Assembly: GCA_963971285.1 (NCBI GenBank)
Contig: OZ020248.1
Span: 4,402,001 to 4,466,000, forward strand
Length of the DNA: 64,000 nt
Direction: 5' to 3'
DNA from: Astropecten irregularis
Taxonomy: Eukaryota > Echinodermata > Asteroidea > Paxillosida > Astropectinidae
Of the stretch, positions 13,631 to 24,776 are shown one piece after another. Positions within the stretch are counted from its first letter, which is position 1; each line of letters begins with the position of its first letter. Below the pieces are notes generated by a model, which worked only from the letters and a program-made list of their open reading frames with translations, searched no databases and was not told the DNA's origin. The position numbers and the translations under genes are program-made.

Positions 13631-14184
13631 CGCTATTGAAGCAAGCGATTTCAGAAATAAGAAAATGTATATGTTGTACATGTATGGTAGGCCCTAATTC
13701 TTATCAAAGCCCTTCCAATGCAAACGGAAATGTAATGTTTGAATTAAATGATAACCCGGTATACTAGTATTTGAAGGCCCTCTTCCTCCAAGAGTATTAT
13801 AAATGTACACTGTACACATTACATTGTACAGTATACATAGTACCGTACATACCATATGAAACATTGATTTAAGATTCCATTACATCACGTAACGTCGCTG
13901 AATGTACACGTTCGTGTACTAAGTGAAAAATTACTTTCATAAGAAAAAAAGACACCTGTCTCCAGTCCAGGTAAGATCAACATACAAGGGCCTAACGTAC
14001 ATGTAGGCCTATTGACTTGGAATTTTTTTTCTCCACTTTTTGAATTGTTGTTTTGAAATTTACCGTACACTATAACCTTACCTATTCACATTGTATTTAA
14101 AAAGCCTACTAGTACCACAGAGCTACATGTAGGAACAGATGCTTGTACGATGTACATGTACATGTATAGGCCTATATGTTCATG

Positions 14185-15627
14185 TACAGTACCAGGGTTC
14201 TAGCCAGGATAAAATTAAAGGATAGGGGCATTTGACAACGATGGAGCCTGCGAGCGCGTAGCGCGAAGCCCTTGCGGCGTGGGGTGCGGGGCCCGCTTAA
14301 GGGCCCCGGAAAATTTGGTATTCTAGTTGCTCTGTGGTGCAATCTCAGGCCATTTAGAGGTATTATTGATGATGGAAATGGAACCAAATTTTAATTTTTG
14401 AAAAACCTTTCAATTCCTATACTTTTTATAGTGCATTATTAATTTTTTAAAAATGCAACACAGTAGTGTGAATGAACAAACGAAATAATGAATACAATTG
14501 ATAATAATATAGGTTTTCCCTGTCGTTTTCGGCAAATGAGCGGATATTTTAAACACTGCATGCGTCATTCCATTTCGCGTGAAACTGCAAGGCACCTCAA
14601 AATAGTCATTCGATTTCACTTCATCTGCAAGCAAATGTAAACAAGCGTCAAGCGAGTAAAAAGAATCGCCTTTAAATTCAAAATTCCATTGGAACAGCAA
14701 TAAAATTCGCAACGGCAGTTGCCAGCGTGCTAAATTGAAAATTGAATGCCGATTTTGCATGGCTAAACGAAACTGAACGACTGTCATGACTGTTGATGCT
14801 ATATATTAATACAGATGCAAAGTCCATGGTGAAATCGAGTGACGGTTTCAACCGGAAGCAAAATCACGTCAACACGAATGAGTGAAAATGAAATTGGCCG
14901 GTCATTTGCAGGAAATGACCGGGAAAACCTACATTAACCCTAATTACTGGTATAATTACAGCGAAAACGTAAACACGCTCGGTACATTTGACGTATGCTC
15001 GCGATTGTTTCGACTTCGCGTTCACCAGACCGCATGGTCAGCCATTTTGTACATACATAGTCTTGATCCAAGACGTTTGATCGCTGTTCGTAGCGCGCCC
15101 TCATTCGATAGATTCACACCATCACAATTTACCCACTGCTTACGCACGTAAAAAAAAAACACACTTTAAGTATTGCAAGGAGCAAGACAAGTCTATTAAT
15201 TCCGACCGCAACAAACCATGCATCGTGCATAGCACACGGTAGGCCTACACCGCGTGGTCGCTGTGTAGTCACCGTGCGATCGAGATGTGTATGCCGTTGA
15301 ATGAGCTCTGTTGCCCGTATTGGCAGTGTATTTTTTACGCTGCAGTGCAGTACGACGGTTTTTCGGCGCTTTACGACCGAAAAGTTGGCCTTTTCTTTCG
15401 CTTTTATCTGCCTATATATGGGTGCCTTTTGCAGGAATTACAAAGTTCTACGATTTTCAGCATGTTGTATAACAAAATATGTTGCAAAAATTGGGTGGGT
15501 TTTTTTTGTCATGGAAAATCTGAAGCGTATCGATTGCATATCGGCAAACTTCAAGCATATCGGAATTTTTTCACAGCGTATCGGCCCGATATCCTATTGT
15601 ATGCCTGGCTAGAACGCTGTACAGTAC
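14185..15627. mobile_element. 1.4-kb nonautonomous DNA transposon
   Basis: The ends GTACAGTACCAGGGTTCTAG-CCAGGATA and, inverted, GTACTGTACAGCGTTCTAG-CCAGGCATA match over about 25 bp. The left part is unusually GC-rich (GCGAGCGCGTAGCGCGAAGC). An internal inverted pair (AGGTTTTCCCTGTCG at 14511; GACCGGGAAAACCTAC near 14918) may be a second element inside. ORFs of 121 and 103 aa at the right end overlap each other and match nothing I know. Confidence 0.6.
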
Positions 15628-16049
15628 ATGTGTACATAGTATGGAATTAGGTTCCAGGCACAAGTCCGACCACACACACATATGGCCCTAATCCTGATAA
15701 TGAAAAGGAAGCAACATGACTGGCACAGATTACATGGTCTACATGACCACAGGCCCTATGATAACCTTACTATGAGGTCAGCCCATCAACAGCTCTACCT
15801 ACAGGCTGCAACACAAGACTCTTACATTAAATGCTATATTAGCATACAGGAACAAGTGACAAGCACACTTCCCTTATATTAATGTTGAGTACATTGTACA
15901 GTAAGTGTTCATACAGTGCACATTTACGTACATGTATGTACCACCTAAGTCTGCCTAACAGACTATGCATATTATGTAGTACTGATTGACTCATTCAGTG
16001 CATTGTACAATGTAATCACAAAAATACGGTGGAATGCAGCTATAACGTT

Positions 16050-16322
16050 CGTTGGGGTTCGAATGGGGAGCAGAGAAAGGAGCAGGATTTGAACCTGCAA
16101 CCTCCAGAACACTGTACCGGTGTTAACAATGCTTAATTGGTCCTTGGGATATAGCAGTATGTGAGTGGTTTCATGGCTTCTGACTGCCAAATGAACAAAG
16201 ATTATAATTGACTATTAGGGACACCACAAACTGGGTAGTTCAGTTGGTATAGAGCACCGAAACGGTATTCTGGAGGTCGCTGGTTTGAATCCTGCTCCAG
16301 TCAATTTTTCTTTCTTCACTTT
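16050..16322. repeat. head-to-head pair of tRNA-derived SINEs, family A
   Basis: A minus copy (16060-16135, GGAGCAGGATTTGAACCTGC) is followed by a plus copy (16155-16322) with head TTTCATGGCTTCTGACTGCC, A-box TAGTTCAGTTGGTATAGAGC and B-box CGCTGGTTTGAATCCTGC. Confidence 0.75.
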
Positions 16323-16602
16323 TCAATGACTATAAAGAAAATGGGTATTTATCATTCATTAATAAGTTACAGCGCTTGTCGGAATCCCTCATGCTGACCT
16401 TAAGCTTGATATGACTGTACGTGTATACGGTATTATGTTTACCTCTTGTTTCCAGGTCCACTCAACAGGTATAGGAACACGGAAGTGTTTAATTAGTATA
16501 CGTACATGTACTAACGAGGACTATACAGGAGATGTATACTACAACACCGAGGTTATTCCTCCAAGATGGGACACTATTTAATACTGTACAAAGGTATCAG
16601 CA

Positions 16603-16731
16603 GGGGTCGATTTCACGAAGCCCCACGATCAATTGTATCTTGAGATATACGAAGGATAACCCATCATATCCTTGGATTTGCTACGTGAGGCTGCAATGCA
16701 TCACATGGACATCCTCACCAAATCCTGACCC
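16603..16731. repeat. palindromic repeat, GGGTCGATTTCAC family
   Basis: It starts GGGGTCGATTTCACGAAGCC. Internal ATACGAAGGATAACCCATC and CTGCAATGCATCAC. The right end is diverged. Confidence 0.7.
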
Positions 16732-17854
16732 AACTCGGCAGAGGAATGACTCACCAAGCCAAACATCGTACATCGGAAGTTAGTTATAAAGAACTTGGTA
16801 ATAACACCTTCGTTTGAATAATAAAAAAACAAACATCAAAATTACTCATCGTACGCTGACCTAGTTTTCTAAAATCGCCTTTACAATCAGACTCACCCTT
16901 ATGGATGTATACTGTCAATCTGCACAGGATCCCGTTACGACAATTTTATTCGGTCTTTTTTTTGCAACTGAACTCTCAATTTCTTTTGACTCACGACTCA
17001 AATTTTACACGCATTCTACGTACACTGTATCCTGTTATTTGTCTGCACAACAGACTAGTCTGGGAACCTTTTTGATTTGTTCATGCTGCACATATACCTT
17101 CTATTCAAGTTGATTCATGCATTGTTTATTTAAATACAAACCCAACCATCTAGACAATGTTATCTGAAAATACTGATCAAAGTTCTTTGACCAACCCTTG
17201 TTTGTTGTTGGATTTTGTTTGCTCTCTTTTGTTAGTTTGATTGTTGTTATTTTGTTTGGTGGGTCTAATGTCATCCAAAGTGTTTAAATACAAGAAACTT
17301 GTCTCAATTTGCAAATTATTTTGCTATAATAAACAAAATTAGCCTCACTGCACTGAGCAAGGCAATTCATGTAGGCGCTAAAGGATCTTTGGTACGAACA
17401 GACTGTTTACATACTAACATTTGAGCCCTAGCAACAAAGCTTTACACAATGGGTTTCATCCACTGAACAGATAACTCTAGAGACAATAGGCCTAATTGTA
17501 CATGTTTAGTGTTGGATCTTATATTGGAACAATGCTTCACACACATTTAGCCGGGATGAATCATTTCAACATGACTAGCTCTGTCTTGTGCAGGGCACAT
17601 TCAAAGGTTTATTTGCACAGACAGTTCAGGTCAACAAATATTACAATGGTTGGGTTGGCATGTGACTAGCATGCACTACGTGTACAAAAACAAAGCATGA
17701 CTCATCACGGAGTTGTTGAATGATGTGAGAAATACTTACTTAGTTTAAACTTCCCTGTTAGCGCATTTTGCGGGAGTTTTCTTCCTAATTCTTGCAATGC
17801 TAAGCAAGGAATTTCAACAGCTATCAATAACTGCTATCTAGTGGACATTCAGAA

Positions 17855-17935
17855 TACTGCGGTACAGTATTCCAAGGGTAGCAGGTTCGAATCCCGCTCA
17901 AATTCTGATGTCATTTTTTGTTACTTCACTTTTTA
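17855..17935 (+). repeat. tRNA-derived SINE fragment, family A
   Basis: The B-box half only: GGTACAGTATTCC, GTAGCAGGTTCGAATCCCGC, then CTTCACTTTTT. Confidence 0.65.
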
Positions 17936-18239
17936 ATACAAAAATATGACTTAGAAACACAAACTTGTTGAAATTCCACAAAAGCCTACCCTTTAATTTT
18001 CATAATACTGCTCAAATGAAATCACAAAAAGCATTTAAGCATCTGTGACCACAGAGCAAGGATGGTAATTTGAGCAAAATGCACCTGTAGTTAAAACACA
18101 GCTGTTACATTCACATTACACCTGATTGAGTGATAAAACTGTCCTGGCAGTCAACCAGAAACTGCTATTTTACCGAGATTACCATATGACAACCCGGATC
18201 CAATACTGCCATGCAAAACTGTGAAATTAATTGGCCACA

Positions 18240-18379
18240 GGTCGAGTTCACAAAGACTTGCGATCCATTGTAACTCAAGTTACGAAGGATAATCCATTGC
18301 ATCCTATAGGACTGCAATGCATCATACTGTACGTCCTGTGATTGAAAGTAAGTTACGATGAGTTTGGTGAAATTGACCC
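18240..18379. repeat. palindromic repeat, GGGTCGATTTCAC family
   Basis: It begins CAGGTCGAGTTCACAAAGAC, ends GGTGAAATTGACCCC, and has the internal AGTTACGAAGGATAA and CTGCAATGCATCATA. Confidence 0.75.
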
Positions 18380-18904
18380 CTGAAAAGCCTGAATGGCCAA
18401 TTGTTTCAGTACAAGCAAGACCTTTTATCCAACTTTTCAAATGGAAAAGTGTTTAGAGGATCACAAAACATTTAAGCGTGTACATACATATAGCTCTCCC
18501 AAGTTTGAATAATTTAAATGTTGGTACATGCGGGGAAGGGTATAAGGGGAGGGGGCCATACAAATACATTGCGCACTTGAGGCAATGTTTATACACAGAC
18601 CGTGTAACTAACCTCCAGACTACATCCATGTGATGTGTTAAATGGATGCATAGACTGCAAGTCTATTAGCGCAACATTACGCTGCATGAATTCATGCAAT
18701 GCAAGTGCAGTCGCGAGCAGAAGTCACCCCATTTTATACATGATTATATGGGCCTCTTCCACACTATTAATTGATTGTTTTGATTTTCGCTGGGGGCAAA
18801 TTCCTAAAATGCAGGTTTTTAGTGGGCATGTGCGGGTCGGGTGGTTTGAACATATAACGATTGGTGGGTCAGACCTGCGAAATGTGGGTCACTTGGGCAC
18901 TCGT

Positions 18905-19170
18905 TTTTAATGCAGTAGGGATGATCACGACATTTTGTCTGACATGGTGATACTGCGATGATCGTAACCCTTGGGGCCTGTTTGTTTAACGCAAAGGATT
19001 CGACGCAAAAATTTGATCCGGATCTGCAATTTTCATGATCCTGTGCATTAAACAAACAGGCCCTTGGTCTGTCATGGTGATATGGACCTTTTGTAAGCAT
19101 CATGATGTTGTCAACATTAACTGAAGTGAAGGTTTAGGCTAATGCGATCATCGCAATGTCACCGTGATTG
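18905..19170. repeat. foldback repeat interrupted by a MITE
   Basis: Blocks TGATACTGCGATGATCGTAA, CTGTCATGGTGATATGG and GCGATCATCGCAATGTCACC are related to the 20530 repeat. The 90-bp insertion at 18974-19063 splits it. Confidence 0.65.
18974..19063. mobile_element. 90-bp MITE, GGGCCTGTTTGTTT ends, TTG target duplication
   Basis: The termini GGGCCTGTTTGTTTAA and TTAAACAAACAGGCCC are exact inverted repeats. TTG is duplicated on both sides. The 3-bp duplication and GGGCCTGTTTG end resemble PIF/Harbinger nonautonomous elements. Confidence 0.8.
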
Positions 19171-20019
19171 ATGAAGAAAAAGATGACAGAAACTGGTTAA
19201 GAATGTCTTCTCTTTGACACCACTTAGTAAAAATTGAGGGCAGGCTTCTCTGTAGTTTGTACTCTTACTGGTGTGAAATATCAAATCTGACCAATCAAAG
19301 ATTATCACTAGGCCTATATCACTCAGAAAACAAATGTGCACATCCATCTAAGTTACTGCTTTGGTCATCATTGACATTGCAAAACATTTCAAACATGTGG
19401 TCATGCGCATTTTCAAAGAGAATTCGAAATACTTTGCAGTCCAAAATTCATGTTCGTGGGTCTATGTTTTTCTTTTTAATGTTTCAACTCAGCTTTGGCA
19501 AATGGCCAACATTTGAAGATTTTAGTTTTCTTTTGAATGAAATAAAAACAACTTCGACAATCGTCCACAGGAACTCGTTCCCAAGTACGCCCTCAACAGG
19601 TCAATCCTTAATAACTCTACACCGCTGAAAAAAACGTTATGACACTCACGGAGGATTTCCTTATCACCTTGAAATGTACTAATTTCACGTTTTCATAACA
19701 TAATTTATCATATTACATTAAATCATAAGGGTATATCGTTTCACTTACCACTGTGCTAACTAGCGATCGACGTCAGCAATTTGCGCAAGAGTTAAAATTA
19801 AAACTTGTCCGGGCTTGTCAGGAAAAATTACCCACTTCAACACAAACATCCTACCATAGACATGCACGGTACCCGGGGATAGTTGGTAGCCGGTTACCTA
19901 ATTGTATGTGCTCGCGGCGACGTGGGTACCAGGAAAAGGTCAATGACATTTTAATATTGAACCCGGAAGAGATTAAGTGGTAGTGTCGTCTGCTCAGCAT
20001 TTTGCAGCATGTAGGTCGT

Positions 20020-20062
20020 GCTTGGTTGGGCTATGTTTATGGTTGGACAGAAACATAAAAAG
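20020..20062 (+). other. candidate 5' untranslated exon end of MPG
   Basis: A donor AAAAAG|GTAAAG at 20062/20063 lies about 0.9 kb upstream of the first certain MPG exon (acceptor at 20968). An ATG just upstream (encoding MFMVGQKHKK) would enter the next exon out of frame with the glycosylase, so this would be a leader exon with an upstream ORF. Only the splice-site match supports it, and the 5' limit is unknown. Confidence 0.25.
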
Positions 20063-20195
20063 GTAAAGATCTTTGGATGAGTTATGCAGAAACCCTCTGC
20101 TTTGTTGGCCGTCTAACGTTAGGAAATAATTTCCGGAAATAATTCCACTGACGAACAATGCAGAAGAAGAGGGGATAGTCTTTATAGCTGCTTTT

Positions 20196-20250
20196 ACTTC
20201 TAGATTTAGAAGGCTACTCGCTCACGGAGTAGCCTTCTAAATCTAGAAGT
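20196..20250. repeat. perfect 23-bp hairpin upstream of MPG
   Basis: ACTTCTAGATTTAGAAGGC with TACT is mirrored exactly by AGTA with GCCTTCTAAATCTAGAAGT around a 9-base loop (CGCTCACGG). A diverged relative occurs at 40715-40752. Confidence 0.9.
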
Positions 20251-20529
20251 AGTGTCTAAGTGTGCTTTAGTCCACATCACATGCCACAACTTGCACAAAA
20301 GGGTTATTTTCAAACATGACTTCTACAGTAAACTAACTCTCCTAAATATGTTGACCAGTTGTGATTTCCTCTTCAATATTATAAGCAAGGTTAATTTTGT
20401 GGAAAGAGTCCAGGGCATTGAGTTTTGACTGAGGGAAATTATGGGGGTCTGAAAATAATTGTTGTGGACTAAAGCACACTAACCCCAAAGTAGACCCAGT
20501 AAACTGGGGTGCTAAACTCCCTTTTTTAA

Positions 20530-20720
20530 TTTTGGGAGTCGACAGTCGGGCTCGACGGACCGTAGTAGTTGTGATGATCGTAACCCTAGGTCTGACATGG
20601 GGACTGGCAAAGGTCCCAGTCCACATGTCAGACCTAGGGTTGGGACCTTAGGTCCCAGTCCCCATGTCAGACCTACTAGGGTTACGATCATCGCAACTAG
20701 ACCGACCGTTAACCCTAAAA
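20530..20720. repeat. foldback repeat with GATCGTAACCCTAGGTC arms
   Basis: GATGATCGTAACCCTAGGTC and TGACATGGGGACTGG are mirrored by CCAGTCCCCATGTCA and AGGGTTACGATCATCGC, with an extra internal partial copy. A second copy at 18905-19170 is interrupted by a MITE. Confidence 0.8.
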
Positions 20721-21003
20721 CTAAACAAAAGATTTCAGTGCCCCAGCTACTGGGTCTACAGAAAAAGCATCATTTTCATGGATGCCAGTAATCCAGTATA
20801 TTGGCAGTATTAATGTCAATGATTAACATTGTGAACCTTTTGTCTGAGGTATGTAAAATAATGTAGACTACTGCTGGGGTTGCATACCTGAAAAGTGAGT
20901 ATGAAGGCAGACATTGATCATGTTTTTAAAAACTATTGTCTGATGTGAATGTTGTCATTTTTTGGCAGGTATTTCTCCAGTGGCAAAAGTGGCCGATGAC
21001 AAG

Positions 21004-23360
21004 ATGGGTCGAAAAAGGAAACACAGTTCTGCTTTGAGCAAGGAAGCAACAAGCTGCAGCAAAACGAGGATCAGGAGTCCTTACTTCACAACTTCAGATC
21101 ATGGTGCTCACTCTAACAAGACTTGTAGTGTCCAAGGTGAGGCCATGTACCAATTGACTGGCTGCGATGGCTGAATACGGCCGTTGCTGCAACAGGGTCT
21201 TCAAACTGGATTCAGGCAAAAGAATTGGGACGCGCCTTTTGGCCGCATAATTAGGACAATTTGAATTCATGTTTACAGGCATACAAACGCTGAGGTCGGC
21301 CCAGCCATAATGAGGTCACCTTCCTTTGTGGCTTGATAGTTGATATTTGTGATGTCTGCGGCCGAAGCTGAGGTCGAAGCCAGACAATTGGCACACGGCT
21401 ACAAAATGGTCGTTGCCAATTGCCACAGCCGCAGCCAGACAATTGGGACACGGCCTGAGTCAGTGATGATTAAGACCAGTAACTGGAATGACTAATAGAC
21501 CCTGTAATGAGTTTGAGTATTGGTGTCCTTTTTGACCGAAATTCCTAAATTTGACAAAGAGAAGTAACTAAGATTCAATAGATCAGTTATTTATAAGTGA
21601 ATCATTTTGTAGGAATCAAATCCTTGATTTTCTTTCACTGGTCGTTTAACAGAAGTTAACACTAAACGTCAACATTGAAATGAATATTAATAAGAGATGA
21701 ATATTAATGATACTAAAAAGTGAAAAAAAAACATGGGTTCTGACTGCCAAACGAACAAAGATAATTGACTATTGGAGTCACAACCAACTGAGGGCTGGAA
21801 AGCAATAGTTAGTAGTCTAGAGCACCTGTACAGTATTCAGGTCGCCAGTTCGAATCCCACTCCAGTCTGTTTTTCTTTGATCACTTTTCAAAAAACTGAG
21901 AAGAAGAATATATTTTTCAGGTACTTGAAGACTAGAAATCCGTGCCAGAGGCTAATTCGTGTTTTTTTTTTTTTGGTAAAAAGAGATGGAATAGTAAGAA
22001 TAACTTAGACTGCAACCTGGTAGATGTACTTTGAGCTGTACTCTTTTATCATTTGCAGATGATGCCAGATTACCAGCATCATTCTTTAATCAACCCTGCA
22101 AGGACTTGGCCAAGTCAATTCTAGGTCAAACGCTGACACGTTTACTGGACAACGGGGAACGCCTCTCCGGTACTGTCGTCGAGACGGAGGCTTACATGGG
22201 GCCGGAGGACTCAGCCTGCCACACCTACAAAGGTCATAGGTCAGATAAAGTAGAAGCCATGTACATGAGTCCCGGCACTTGCTACGTGTACCTCATCTAT
22301 GGGATGTATAACTGCTTGAACATCTCTAGCAGGGGTGAGTATAAAGATAATGCAGCATTTTTGTTTGATTTCAAGTCATGCCGAGTCGGTTTTTGTTCCA
22401 ACTTTCCTCATTTTACAGTGTGTCAGTTTTAAGTCTTGCTCATGCACAGCACAAAACTGTCTCGTACTTTTGTAGACAAGCAGAAGAAAATTTCCTCTCA
22501 CCACTAAATTGAGAATCCTTATCGTATTCTATTACAATTATTATAAAAGGTAATATCGTACTTCATTTTTTGTCAAAGAAATGCAGATTCATACAAAACA
22601 AATATCAAGAAAGATACAGTAAGATCAGTAACAGTCATCTGTGACATTTCCAGTCCCATACAGAGCCCATTTTTTTAGAAGACAGTGAAAAACGCTCACA
22701 GTATTTTCAAAACTTTTCACAGGAGTTTTGACCTCCCCGAGATCAAAACTGTTTTGGGGTATTTGATTTTACCCTTTCCTGGATAAATACAGCATTTCAG
22801 GCAGAAAAATATTAATATGTTTTTTTAGCATCACAACCTTTATATCCTGTAAGTTAACCCTGTTTTGAATTGTTTTTATTTAAAGAAAATACTTTTGTGT
22901 TGATATTGCAAACCTTACTTTGAGTTGAAGAAATTTGGAATGATTACTACGAAGTTGATTTACATTTTGTTTTATCTGTTACTAAGGTGATGGCCAAGCT
23001 GTACTCATCAGAGCCTTAGAGCCAAAGGATGGCATCTCGACGATGAGGAACCTACGAAGCAGACGGCGCAAGGACACCGCCAAGGAGCTCAAGGTTAAAG
23101 AGCTCTGCAGCGGACCGGGAAAACTGACAGAAGCCCTCATGATTACCAAGGCCGAGATGAATCAGGTCGACATGGCAACCAGCTCATCTCTGTGGCTAGA
23201 GAGATGCGAGACGGCCATCAAAGAGGAGGATATCGTCATGTGTCCTCGGATTGGAGTCGACTATGCCACACCGGAGTGGGTCAAGAAGCCACTAAGGTTT
23301 TATATCCGGGGTAATACTTGCATAAGCAAGAGGGATAAGAATGCTGAAGAGGGTTCCTAA
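21004..23360 (+). CDS. MPG: DNA-3-methyladenine (alkyladenine) glycosylase, three coding exons
   Basis: Base-excision-repair glycosylase that removes alkylated and deaminated purines in the nucleus. The coding exons are 21004-21136, 22059-22334 and 22987-23360. All junctions are GT-AG and all introns are phase 1, giving 260 aa. The exon-2 product has the AAG fold signature: FFNQPCKDLAKSILGQ, the catalytic-Glu motif VETEAYMGPED, then YVYLIYGMYNCLNISS. Exon 3 continues with GDGQAVLIRALEP, RELCSGP-like LCSGPGKL and the terminal KKPLRFYIRG. The start is the ATG at 21004, which has a good Kozak context (AAG before, G after) and encodes MGRKRKH, resembling an internal methionine region of human MPG. 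The containing exon begins at 20969, so 20969-21003 is 5' UTR or extra N-terminal coding. The N-terminal 45 residues are basic and poorly conserved, as is usual for the family. A tRNA-like SINE sits in the first intron. The gene converges on NPRL3. Identity is certain at family level; the start is less certain. Confidence 0.95.
21738..21895 (+). repeat. tRNA-derived SINE, family A, in MPG intron
   Basis: Head GGTTCTGACTGCCAAACGAA, then ATTGACTATTGG, a damaged A box, and the B-box CGCCAGTTCGAATCCCACTC with the tail CAGTCTGTTTTTCTTTG. Confidence 0.75.
22546..22860 (+). repeat. truncated copy of the ~390-bp AAAGGTAGTATCATAC MITE
   Basis: It starts AAAGGTAATATCGTACTTC and shares TTTGTCAAAGAAATGCAGATT, CAGTCATCTGTGA and CCTGGATAAATACAGCATTT with the full copy at 6828. 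MPG intron 2. Confidence 0.75.
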
Positions 23361-23747
23361 AATGAGATTTGATTGTTTTCGTGGCAAGGGGGAAGCAGCT
23401 TGATCTCTCTTTTCAAACATTGGCTCAGGATCCAGCTGACTTCATCTGTTTTATTTAAAAAATGAAAATACAGGTTGCTGTGTTTGTCAACATTGAAGCT
23501 CTATTTTTTTGTTCAAAATAGTGTCTGCGTGATCAAACCTTCATTCTGATGCCCGTTAATTTAAAACAGTTGCACCAGTATGAAATGGAGCCGAAACTGA
23601 AACCCAAAGCAAGACTTCATAGAAGACCTACGTAGTGATTGCACCGTGCGCAGAGTGTACTCTTCTTGATACCATCTGCTGTTCTGAATACTGTACAACC
23701 TTGTTTATCTCAACTACCAGGAGAACGAAAGAGTATTCGACTTGCCC

Positions 23748-23905
23748 TGCTGACCCCAGCTAGCTCGGTGGCTTTAACTAGCGGTATGGCATTTGCACTA
23801 GTAAGCAGGAGGTTGTGGGTTCGAATCCCACCTAAACCAGCATATTTGTTCATGTGCACTCAAGTTTACAGTACACTCATCTATGTCGGTGAAGGGCGAG
23901 CCTGA
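23748..23905 (+). repeat. tRNA-derived SINE, family B
   Basis: TAGCTCGGTGGCTTTAACTA is followed by AGGTTGTGGGTTCGAATCCC (A and B boxes), then a body with TCGGTGAAGGGCGAGCCTG. The same body occurs at 63650-63830, and tail fragments occur at 27975 and 43480. Confidence 0.75.
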
Positions 23906-24092
23906 TTTGCATAGAGTATTCTCTTTACATAACACTGCTGAATCAGTAGTACACAAACCAGCTGTGGAAACAATGCATGCGAACCTGCTGTGAATAGCAG
24001 ACAGAAATACACAGATCAACAGTCCAACAATTTCCCCCTACAAAAATGACACATTAAGATCACTGAAGTATGTATTCTCAATATACCTGTAA

Positions 24093-24179
24093 TTTATTTA
24101 CAACCATAGGAAAATTCTCTGCGTACGTCCACATTATTAACAACTTTGTGTATTCTTAGAAAAATCTTTTTAAAATAAA
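24093..24179. promoter_or_regulatory. candidate overlapping polyadenylation signals of MPG and NPRL3
   Basis: A minus-strand AATAAA at 24098-24093 could end NPRL3 (stop at 24777). A plus-strand AATAAA at 24174-24179 could end MPG (stop at 23360). If both are used, the two 3' UTRs overlap by roughly 100 bp. The hexamers are the only evidence. Confidence 0.35.
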
Positions 24180-24776
24180 TAAGAAAACTGCTCAGTACCC
24201 AATTATCATGCTTAGTGAACAATTTCTTGATATTCCTCAGTCTTGAATAATAAACATCATGTGGAATTCTGACTGATAACCTATCTTTGTGTATCGGTAT
24301 TAAACATGAGACTATTGGTGCTATTTTGTTTCTTGTTCAGCAGCTCTATGATATTAGCCCTAGGCCTCTGATGTCTATAGATCTTGGCCTGTAGGTTGGT
24401 GTGTGAAGGTTCCCAGGAAAGGACTAACTCTGTTCACTGGGCAACTGCTGGTACAGATCTGGCTGAATCTGGCAGCCTAGTATAAGGTTGGTATGAGATG
24501 GCCACCGGCAATATCTGGACCATTAGAGGCCTTGCTTGAAAAAGACTGCAGAAGATAGCGCATAGGCTTGAATGCGATAGCCACCAAGTATAGCTGCCTC
24601 CATCTGGACCAATGCAGGCCTAGCAGTAGAGGTGTAGAGGTTGGTATACAATGGTGTCCAGCAATGGCCGCCTCCGTCTGGACCAATGCAAGCCTGGTGG
24701 AAGAGGTCTAAACATTGGTATACAATGGGACCATGGCTGCCTCCGTCTGGACCAATGCAAGCCAGGCTGGGAAGTT

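Noticed and set aside
14882-15650. Overlapping ORFs of 89-121 aa
   Set aside because: They fall inside a nonautonomous transposon, overlap in different frames and match no protein I know.
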